From assembly GCA_030323885.1 (NCBI GenBank), contig CM059186.1:168625230-168689229 (forward strand): DNA of 64,000 nucleotides. Direction: 5' to 3'. Numbering within the stretch: the first letter of the stretch is position 1; the number at the start of each line of letters is the position of its first letter. Below the pieces are notes generated by a model. It ran no database searches and had not been told where the DNA came from. It saw only the letters and a program-made list of their open reading frames with translations. The stretch comes from Branchipolynoe longqiensis (lineage: Eukaryota > Annelida > Polychaeta > Phyllodocida > Polynoidae). This document shows, in pieces, positions 46,640 to 55,163 of the stretch. Made by a program: the position numbers and the translations under genes.

Positions 46640-47065
46640 CCACCCTCCACCCTCCACCCTCCACCCTCCACCCTCCACCCTCCACCCCTGCACCACCACC
46701 CTCCACCCACCACCCTCCACCCTCCACCCTCCACCCTTCACCCTCCACCCTCCACCCTCCATCCTCCACCCTCCATGAGCCCTCAACTCTAATCCCTCAA
46801 TTCTCAACCTCAACCCTCAACCCTCAACCCTCAGCCCTCAACCCTCAATCATCAACTGTCAGCTGTCAACCATCAACCATCAACAATCAACTGTCAACCG
46901 TCAACCATCAACCCTCAACCCTCAACCCTCAATCATCACCGTCAACCATCAACCGTCAACCCTCAACCATCAACTGTCAATCATCACCGTCAACCGTCAA
47001 CCGTCAACCGTCAACCGTCTACCGTCTACCATCAACCATCAACCATCATCTGTCAACCATCGCCC
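46640..47065. repeat. 7-bp C-rich array (CCACCCT then CAACCCT)
   Basis: 46640-46780 is (CCACCCT)n. It drifts into CAACCCT/CAACCGT/CAACCAT to 47065. Telomere-like in composition, but the unit is 7 bp and variable. Confidence 0.92.
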
Positions 47066-47169
47066 TTCAACATTGCCGGTAACCCCGGGATCTCCTCACC
47101 CCCGGCCACTGTGTACGACGCATGCCGGTAACACTCACCCCGCTCTCCCCGCCATGCCCCGCACACCGC

Positions 47170-47402
47170 CGCTCGTGGTGGAGGACTGAGGGCTGAGGGG
47201 TGTGGGGGTGTGGGGGTGTGGGGGTGAGGGGTGAGGGGTGAGGGGTGAGGGGTGAGGGGTGAGGGGTGAGGGCTGAGAGGTGAGGGGTGAGGGATGAGGG
47301 CTGAGGGCTGAGGGCTGAGGGGTGAGGGCTGAGGGCTGAGGGCTGAGGGGTGAGGGGTGAGGGGTGAGGGGTGAGGGGTGAGGGCTGAGGGGTGAGGGGT
47401 GT
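47170..47402. repeat. 7-bp G-rich array (GGGGTGA/GGGCTGA)
   Basis: GAGGGGT and GAGGGCT units. It is of opposite strand bias to the array at 46640-47065 and about 100 bp away, so the two could pair imperfectly. Confidence 0.92.
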
Positions 47403-47496
47403 GCGTGTTTACCTCACCCGTCTGTTATCGCACTTTTTACATAGTAGTCACGGACCGGACAGAGAATAGACGAGGCTGTGTCACTGTTGAGCCAGG

Positions 47497-48085
47497 ATGG
47501 GGGGGGGGGGGGGAGGGGGGGGGAGTGGGAGGGAGAAGGACGGAGTGGGGGGGGAATGAGAGCGGTGGGGTAGGGGTGGTGTGAGGGAGAGGGTGGGTAG
47601 GGGAGTGGGAGGGGTGTGGGATGGGGCAATTGGGGGGGAGGGGGGGGAGGGGGGGGGGAGGAGGGGGGGTAGATGCGGGGTGGGGAGGGGAGGGCATGGG
47701 AGGGGAGTGGGAGAGTAGGCGCTGGTGGAGGTTGGTGGGAGGGGGAGGGACGGGGAAGGGCGGGTAGATGGGGGAGGGGAGTGGGAGAGTAGGCGCGAGG
47801 AGGGGCGGTGGGAGGTAGAGCCAAGGATAGGGCGGGTAGGGGGGGTGGAGGAGGCGGGCTGGTAGGGTCGATGGGAGGGGAGGGGTGGGTAGGAGGGGGA
47901 GGGGGGGAGGGCGATGTGTGGCTATTGGCGCTGGGACGTATGGGGTGAGTAGGAGGGGTGGGTTCGGTATGGGAGGGGGGAGGTGTGGATATTGGCGGTG
48001 GGACGTATGGGGTGAGTAGGAGGGCTGGGAGGGGTGGGATGTATGGGGTGGGTAGGAGGGGGTGGGAGGGGTATGGGAGGGGGGA
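47497..48085. repeat. G-rich GGGGGTGGGAGGG tract
   Basis: Long G-run units with a loose repeat (GTGGGAGAGTAGGCG near 47706 and 47781; GGACGTATGGGGTGAGTAGG near 47934 and 48001). Confidence 0.88.
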
Positions 48086-48179
48086 GGCTTCTCACCAGTT
48101 GCTAAGGCTGCATCCAAAGGTCGTGCCAGATTATCGCCTCCCTGCACAGGATGCTCTCTGGAGAATCAATGTCTTTGTG

Positions 48180-48660
48180 GACACATGCACACACATGGGC
48201 ACACACATGCAAACAAATGTGCATATACCCAAACACATGCACACACATAGATTTATACACCCACGCAGGTACGAATATGCACACACATGTACACACATGC
48301 AAACGCATGTACACACACCCACACACATGCACACTTGTATTCATACACCCACACATGAATACAAATACAGATATATGCACACACATGCATCCACACGTGC
48401 ACACATATGCGCATACACCCACACACATGCACACACAGTCACACCCACACCCGCCCACACCCAGACACGGTCACACAGTCACACAGTCACACAGCCAGTC
48501 ACACCCACACACAGCCACTCAGCCAGTCACACATACCCACGCCCAGTCACACACAAAGTCACACACAGTCACACCTACATACCGTCACACACAGTCACAC
48601 CTACCCACACTACGTCACACGCACACACACACCCACACCCACCCCTACACCCTCACACCT
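48180..48660. repeat. CACACATGCA / CAGTCACA microsatellite
   Basis: Two successive CA-rich flavours: ACACATGCACACA to about 48430, then CACAGTCACACC. Confidence 0.88.
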
Positions 48661-48999
48661 CCTGCCAACCCGGACAGCCTGTACGACGACAAACGCTCAC
48701 CCCATGTAATCGGCGAACACTTCCCACAACGTGCCCCTCAGTGAGCAGTACCTTTAGTAACACATGCCCCCGGTGTTTGCTATCCAGCCGGATATTACTG
48801 CGCTTGCGTGCAGGGCGCACGTTGTGTGAGCATGCGCTGTGTGAGGAGCGGCGCTGCGCGATCTGCGGTGCCTACATGACTGATGACACATCGGCGTCCC
48901 GCTGCGTTTAGAGGCGCTCCTAGCGGGCTGCGGGCTGCGGGCAAACCAGGCCAGAGCCCCCCCTGGTGGCGAGTTGCTGACAACCTGCTCGGGGTTAGG
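48661..48999. other. Unassigned CpG-containing segment
   Basis: GCCCCCCCTGGTGGCG near 48956 is CTCF-like on the complement. No exon recognised. Confidence 0.35.
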
Positions 49000-49350
49000 A
49001 GCTGTATCCTTCAATGTCTTTGAAATTCTGCCACTTTCTGAGATAACTAAATTGGATCGATTGTTATATTTATAATTTACTGTGTTTTACCTTGAAGTAG
49101 TTTTTTATGATCTTAAATGGATAACTTTCAAGATATTTGAAGTGAAAGCATGCCAAAATAATTGTGGCTAGCACGTAATCATTCTGACATGATAGACTTC
49201 AGCGGGTTCTCTTAGATTGACTCAGTATTCGCGCCTGTGCAGCAACAAATGCTTAATAAGTGCACAAGTATCCAAGTTTGATATCTAAAATATAATCTAG
49301 CTGAGTGATTTGGTTTTGAAAATATTATGCTTTCAACGGACTTTGCAGCT
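49000..49350. mobile_element. MITE-G copy 4
   Basis: Left end AGCTGTATCC (decayed). The interior matches copy 1: TTGACTCAGTATTCGCGCC, CAACAAATGCTTAATAAGTG, TGGTTTTGAAAATATT. The right end ACGGACTTTGCAGCT is followed by TTAA at 49351-49354. Confidence 0.8.
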
Positions 49351-49440
49351 TTAACGAAACCATGCAGGAAACCTGTCAAGTCTGCTCCTTCATGTGGACT
49401 CACTACCGGTAACCAGTTCCCAGTTAGTGATACTAATAAA

Positions 49441-49492
49441 CCCATTCTGATATGACTAAAGATGTTACCAGGATGTCAAACTCAAACAAACA
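49441..49492 (+). mobile_element. SINE-A 3'-end fragment
   Basis: CTGATATGACTAAAGATGTT then ACCAGGATGTCAAACTC. Confidence 0.65.
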
Positions 49493-49860
49493 TACAAAAA
49501 AGCTACTTGTAATAATGATAATGTAAATTTAATGGATGATACCCACCAAGCCGCCCTCTAGTAGTAGTGGCCAGAACTAACATTGTAGGTAACAGCATGC
49601 TCTGTGGGAAAGATCTATAGAGGATTTCCACCACCAATGCAGCCTCTGATGAAAGTGGTGAGAACCAATGTGGGTAGCATTCACTATGCATGCTTTGCGG
49701 GTAAGGTCTACATAGCGCCTTTATGAGAGGGAACCATTGTAAGGATCCTTACAATGCAGTATGACCTATTTAAGACCGGGTTCTAAAATTGACGGATGCA
49801 GAAATTTCATTTACCGGAGAAAATTACATGGAGCGGACGACACTTTTTTGTTAGTACGTT
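49493..49860. other. Unassigned spacer
   Basis: GCCGCCCTCTAGTAGTAGTG near 49550 resembles a weak CTCF site. ATTGTAAGGATCCTTACAAT near 49736 is a perfect 20-bp palindrome. No gene. Confidence 0.4.
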
Positions 49861-50050
49861 AGTTGATTAAGCAGGGACAATTTCAATCACGGACAATTGG
49901 TCTTCCTCATTCCAATGCTGCTTACCCTATTCTAGTAATGCCGAACGCCAGGCTAGGTAGCGACAAGTATCAATTTTTAAGTCATCGGTTTGACTCGACC
50001 AGGTTTCAAACATGGAGGTGGATCCTCACTCATTTGGCCATTGCTTCTGG
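49861..50050 (-). mobile_element. SINE-A with alternative tail
   Basis: GATTAAGCAGGGACAATTTC and ACAATTGGTCTTCCTCATTC (alternative tail), then AATGCCGAACGCCAGGCTAG (body) and GACTCGACCAGGTTTCAAAC (head), read on the minus strand. Confidence 0.8.
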
Positions 50051-50239
50051 TGTCGGCCATCTGGATTCGAACCTCGGCTGGCGGCCTGTTCCACGAAGCA
50101 CGGCATGCCAGACCACGTGACGACAATCTCACGCCGGATTGGTCCAATGGCTTCATCACTCATAACCAGATAACCGTGTCGCATTTAGCGAAACGAGACA
50201 AGAACGAGGCGGGGCTGACATTTCACACTTCATCCAATT

Positions 50240-50936
50240 AGCAGCATTTGGCTTCCCCTTCACACCGGAAGCGGTCACCTCAATTTTCACACGATGTCGA
50301 TACAATAGCACGCACTCGCGCCTGCGCACGCGACTAATGCGGGCTGCGCACTGTGCCTGCGCACTAATTCCTGATATGGGAAGTCATTCATAACACTATC
50401 AATTCAATTTGCTCATGTTTTACTTTGTTTTAAATATTGTTCACAGGAACCAGTCTGATGGACTGCACCCGAGGAATAACGAGTTAACGCCGAAGCGGCT
50501 TTAAAACCCAGGCCTTAGCAATTATGGTGCGTATGATCTATCTATGGATGAGATGACATGAACAAAAGAGACAATAGCAGGTTGAAATCAGACATTACAA
50601 ATATTATAGGGATCTTAGGTTGTACATGTAGACGGAGAATAGCCATTTACCTTTAGACTATATCATTGATTTGCTGATCATACACGTGAGGAGACATTAA
50701 TACCAGGCTAGGTAGCGACAGATATCGATTGGTCATTGGTTAGGATTTGAATTGGTAACTTTCCCGCACGAAAAGAAAGTCAGTGCTCTTGACCCACTTT
50801 GTAACTATTCAAGGGGAAATAATAATACATGATGTACTATGGCTGGTTCCTTTTGCACGTCTGCTTCTTTGTGTCCCTCAGCGATGATTCAAAGTCTGTT
50901 TATGCAAAGAAAAGCTTTCAGTAGTAGGAGTTGGTA
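50240..50936. other. Unassigned spacer with NRF-1-like motifs
   Basis: CGCCTGCGCACGCGAC near 50319 and GTGCCTGCGCACTAAT near 50354 resemble NRF-1 sites. CCAGGCTAGGTAGCGACAGA near 50704 is a SINE-A body fragment. No gene. Confidence 0.4.
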
Positions 50937-51172
50937 TTGTTTGTTTGTTGTTCTATGTCCTAGCAATATCTAAGGTCATATCAGGAGGGTACCGACTTGT
51001 CACTGTGCGTCCTATTGGCGACTTTATTGTGTGCCCCATTTGTTGACCAGGCCACCAGCACCATGCCCTGATTGACTCGACCAGGGTTCGAACCCACAAA
51101 GCCTTGGGTTTGGAACCCCCGATCTCCCAAAACAGGAGACAGACGCTCAACTCATTCGGCCATCCCGTCTGG
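50937..51172 (-). mobile_element. SINE-A with internal deletion
   Basis: 3' end (TTTGTTGTTCTATGTCCTAG) to CCACCAGCACCATGCCCTGA, then directly GACTCGACCAGGGTTCGAAC and the head. The central body is missing. An imperfect AGTTGGT repeat flanks it. Confidence 0.83.
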
Positions 51173-51499
51173 TGGCAGAAGTTGGTGATGGCGGTCTTTG
51201 GTGACGTGTGCTTTTGTTACCCATGTTATTCTTAATGTATTCCATCAAAGGGATGATTGATGATGGCAGTGACTTGGACCAGGTCTGACACTCAGGCGGG
51301 CCTCAAAGACCCACCGCTACATTTCATTAAAGAAAAATGTGTAGTCAAATAGGACGATGGAAGGGGCGGAACCTGGCAGACAGTCTATCATTTGCCTACT
51401 CTGAAGGAGACCTAGCTGCTCGCCAGGTGGCTCCACCGCCCGCAATCCCCAAAAGGTAGAGAAGTAGGCCTCCATAGAATAGTAGAACCAAACAGAACA

Positions 51500-51725
51500 T
51501 ATTTTAAATGTAAACATGCCACATTAATGTTGTGCGTGCTTATCAAAATGCTAGCCCCGTAGGCTTCAACAGTAGCAGGTTCTATTAAATGACTTAGGGT
51601 GGCCTTCTATGCAACTACACATTCTGAAGAACTTCTCTAGTATCTAAGTTCGATTTGTAGGTTAGAACCTAGATAAATATTTTCCATTTGAAAATTGGAT
51701 GCTTTTATCGGCCTATTAAAGCTTA
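51500..51725. mobile_element. MITE-G copy 5, partial
   Basis: AGGCTTCAACAGTAGCAGGT, TCTATTAAATGACT and the right end TCGGCCTATTAAAGCTT: a decayed right two-thirds of MITE-G. Confidence 0.6.
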
Positions 51726-52253
51726 TATCGGATTTGGGCGGCATGTTCCATTACAATTTTGTAAAAATCGTTAAAATTCAATTTTGTTTTTATTAGCGTG
51801 CTCATTTGGTCTTTTTAATGCACAAATATGAATCACGTGAATCATTTGTAACTTCAAAACAAAACCTCAAAGATACCCAACAGTTCATTGGCTCCATTGA
51901 CATCAGCGCGTGATGCAAGACTCGTGTTGTGGCTGCGTTGTTATATATTTCATAGCCGTGTCACATTTGACGTCAATCCAACATGTACTTTACCATTTTG
52001 TGTCCTAACCTTATGGAAGTGGTTCTGCGCACAATATTGATTTCACGATTCATGATTCATTTCGCGTTCTTTGCTCTCGCTGACAACCTGTTGACACAAT
52101 AAGCGGCGCGTTTTGTAACACGCCTTCTGATTGGTCACATTTGTCACGTGACCATGGAAATATCACCAAATGTTTTCTTTCAGATTATATCGTGGATCAG
52201 AAGAAGCATGTACTGAAAGTTTTGCCAGCTGCATTAGTCAGCATGTTTTAGTG
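51726..52253. other. Unassigned spacer
   Basis: AT-rich. No gene or repeat recognised. Confidence 0.4.
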
Positions 52254-52271
52254 GGTACATTAGTTGTATAA

Positions 52272-53113
52272 AGGCCCTGTCACACTACGACGTTTCTCAC
52301 GAACGCGCTTCGACGCGTGGCGACGTGTTGCATTTTTGGACGAACCGTCGGTACACGTCCGGCACGTTACCGGCGCGTTACCGGCGCGTTACCGGCGCGT
52401 TACCGGCGCGTCGGTACATAGCAACGTGTGAATGGAAACGTCGGCGCGCGTCGGCGCGCGTCGGGGCGCGTCGAGGTTTTGTGCATGCACAAAACTTTGG
52501 ACGCGCGGCGACGCGCGCCAACGGGTTGGAGGGCGCGTTACGGACGCGTTCGCAACACGTTGAAACCCGTTGCCGGCGCGCCGGCGGAACGCTGGCATCG
52601 CGTTGAGCAATGTCGCTTAACGTTGGCATTTTTTTCACCAAATTGCGACCGTTCCGTCGGCGCGACCATAGCGTCCCATCAACGTGTTGTGGGCGCGCCA
52701 TTGGCGTTGTTCCAGCGTTTCTCGGCGCGTTGGACGTGTTGCCGGCGCGCCTGGATGCATTGGCCGCGCGGTGTGGACGCGCTGCGGGCGCATCCTAACG
52801 TGTTGCTGGCGGGTATGTACGCGTTGACATGGTAAGAACCCGACACCAACGCGCCGTCAACGCGCCGACAGCGCGCCGACAGCGCGCCGACAGCGCGCCG
52901 ATGGCGCGCTGGGAACCCGCTGGCGGGACGTTGACATGCTCTTCAGCCGCGCGCCGAAGCCCATTGGCCGCGCGCTCATAGCACGCTACTAACACGCTGC
53001 GCCGCGTCAAACTTTCTCCCAAAGCGCCGAAGAGATCGACGCGTTCCGACGGGTTGCAAATATTTTGCGCGTTGCCGGCGCGCCGGCGGAAACGTCGTAG
53101 TGTGACAGGGCCT
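52272..53113. mobile_element. CpG-dense MITE, TAA target duplication
   Basis: 842-bp element with at least 25-bp perfect terminal inverted repeats beginning AGGCCCTGTCACACTACGAC. It is flanked by TAA at 52269-52271 and 53114-53116. A 3-bp TWA target is typical of PIF/Harbinger transposons, so this is probably a non-autonomous relative. The interior is extremely GC- and CpG-rich, with tandem TTACCGGCGCG (four copies near 52369-52412) and AGCGCGCCGAC (four copies near 52868-52905), both 11-bp. There is no transposase; open frames here are composition artefacts. Confidence 0.88.
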
Positions 53114-53215
53114 TAAGCGGGGGAAATTTCAATCGCAGACGATTGGTCTTCGTCATTGCATTGCTCCTCGCCCTATCCTAATAATGCTGTGCACCTGACT
53201 AGGAAGTGACAAGAA

Positions 53216-53361
53216 TTTTTTGAATTTTGTTATGGGGTGTATATGCTGTCCATAGCATATACGCTCGGATGATCGGGGTTGTTTTCAATGCTGGGCAGTT
53301 ATCAGTCTGTGTTTCTTAAAGATATGTTTTGCGATTAGTGATCCATGTTAGTGTTTTGGGG
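53216..53361 (-). mobile_element. LINE 3'-end fragment nested in SINE-A
   Basis: GTATATGCTGTCCATAGCAT and GTTTTCAATGCTGGGCAG match, on the minus strand, the 3' UTR of the LINE at 6556-8683 (CCAGCATTGAAAAC, ATATGCTATGGACAG). An ATTTTT on each side may be the target duplication. A heavily 5'-truncated insertion. Confidence 0.72.
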
Positions 53362-53669
53362 TATACATTTTTAAGTCATCGGTTTGACTCGACCAGGATT
53401 CGAACCCATGATCCCATGATCTACCAACACAGCAGATGGACGCTCCAACTCATTCAGCCACCCCGTCTGCTCATCCACGTCATTAGTATGCCGACGGGGG
53501 GGGGGGTTGAACAAAATGTTCGATTATTAAAGGAATAAAAATGACCTTACAACATAACACAGGTGTATTTAGAGCCGAATAGGCATGATTAGTATATTGA
53601 TGGGGGTAGAAAATGTTCATTGATTAAAGGGATAAACAGGAGTTTCCAAAATGCCAGAGGTGTATTTAA

Positions 53670-53806
53670 AGCCGCATAGTCCGATACAAGCATAACATTT
53701 TCAAAACCGAAGCAAGTATCCAGATTTGATCCTACATGTCTAACTTCGATACTGACGCCCTTATTAAGCATTTGGTGCAACATAGAAGGGAATACTGATT
53801 CAGACT
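53670..53806. mobile_element. MITE-G copy 6, one end only
   Basis: TTAA at 53666-53669, then AGCCGCATAGTCCGATAC and an interior matching copy 2 (AAGCATTTGGTGCAACATAG). It stops near 53806. Confidence 0.75.
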
Positions 53807-53895
53807 CAGAGGGAGACTGCATTGTGCATAGTGTGTATACAGCACGTGTGTATAGAATAGAGGGAACATACCCTGTGTGTACAGCATCGCCATTG

Positions 53896-54385
53896 TGTAA
53901 CGTCGCCGGCTGGTGGTGTGGGTGGTGTGGGTGGTGTTGGCAAGCCAAGAAAAATCAATACAGGTAATGAAGGAAAGTAGGTGAATGAGACTCCTTCATT
54001 TATTACTTTATATAGGTTTCTAGAATCCAAGATGGCAGTGGTCACATGGTTCGATGCACCAATCAGAGTTCAATCTGTTGTATCCAAGGCCTTGTTATGC
54101 TGGCTACAGTGCCTTGTGGTGGCCAATGATCCATACATAACACCATGGGGGGGGAGGGGGTATGTGAGATGACTCTTCCAAAGACTATTCTAGGAAGTGA
54201 CACTCCTCCAAAGACTATTTTACTATACAATTTCTATACCTAATGAGTAATAGTTTATCAACTCCACATATCCCTCATATGCCTTTGGTTGTTATATATC
54301 ACCATCTATCATTATATAGACAGTTTGCAATTTATTATAGCAATTTCACATAGATCCTCATGACATTATATCTGAAAATGTTACA
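53896..54385 (-). mobile_element. LTR-X copy 5, diverged
   Basis: On the minus strand it starts TGTAACATTTTCAGATATAA and ends CCGGCGACGTTACA. It keeps the AATCAATACAGG block (as read on the plus strand), TTTATTACTTTATATAGG, and a G-run in the same place as copy 3. No matching 4-bp flanks. A GTGGTGTGGGTGGTGTGGGT run near 53911 is a local slippage. Confidence 0.6.
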
Positions 54386-54404
54386 TGTGTATACACTGTT
54401 TGTA

Positions 54405-54790
54405 AATATCGTGGTTATGCACTGTGTGTGCACCACCATGTGTGTACATCATCGTGTGTATGCACCATGTTGCTACAAAGTACAACATTGTGTTTATATA
54501 CTGTGCATACACCATCGTGTGTGTACATTATCATATGTATACACGTTGTTGCTACAACATCGTGTATATACACTGTGTGTACACCACCGGGTGTGTACAT
54601 CATCATGTGCATACACATTGTGTTTGCAATAAAGTGTATACACTGCGTGTGCACCACCATGTGTGTACAACATCGTGTGTATACACCGTCTTGCTACAAC
54701 ATCGTGTCTATGCACTGTGTATACACCACCATGTGTGTGTATCATAGTGTATATACACCGTGTATTTATATCACCGAGTGTGTGCAGCCT
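54405..54790. repeat. GTGTGTACACCACC minisatellite
   Basis: Units such as TGTGTGTACATCATCGTGTG and CACCATGTTGCTACAA, with a superperiod of roughly 125 bp. Confidence 0.85.
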
Positions 54791-55059
54791 GCGGGCACCA
54801 GCAGGTGCTTCATAGTGAAGCCTGGCCTGAGTAAGTAGGAAGGTGTGTGATGTCTAGGTTCATTCTGCGAATATTGCCAATACAAACCATGTCCCATATC
54901 ATGTTAGCGAATCGCAGTTAGATACCTCCTTAATGAGCTTATGAAACATTTCATGCTATGCTTCCTTACCAACTGTCACTCGTGCTATGAGAAGTGTGGC
55001 GCTGTGGTATTTTTTTCTTCTTTCTCTTTTAATTTTTTCAGTTTCCTGTTTACTTTATT
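54791..55059. other. Unassigned spacer
   Basis: No feature recognised. Confidence 0.35.
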
Positions 55060-55163
55060 TGATTAAACAAGGGAAATCTCAGTCGCAGACAATTGGTCTT
55101 CCTCATTCCATTCCTCCTTGCCTTATCCTATTATCCTAGTGATGCCAAGCCGCAAGCTAGGTT
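55060..55163 (-). mobile_element. SINE-A alternative-tail fragment, cut by a LINE
   Basis: TTGATTAAACAAGGGAAATC, CAGACAATTGGTCTTCCTCA, then AGTGATGCCAAGCCGCAAGC and TAGG. The rest of the SINE is missing at the LINE border. Confidence 0.75.

Larger units (their letters stand above)
52254..53473 (-). mobile_element. SINE-A (alternative tail) broken by two insertions
   Basis: Once the MITE at 52272-53113 and the LINE fragment at 53216-53361 are ignored, the pieces match a single minus-strand SINE-A. They are tail (TACATTAGTTGTATAA, then GCGGGGGAAATTTCAATCGC), body (CCTATCCTAATAATGCTG, AGGAAGTGACAAG) and head (TTTTTAAGTCATCGGTTTGA, ACCAGGATTCGAACCC). The template for comparison is 49845-50050. 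Confidence 0.82.

Noticed and set aside
46640..47402. Telomeric repeat
   Set aside because: The unit is 7 bp and variable, not TTAGGG or a close form, and it occurs in both polarities.
52325..53022. Arg/Ala-rich frames in the CpG-dense MITE
   Set aside because: GC-rich composition suppresses stops; no transposase motif is present.
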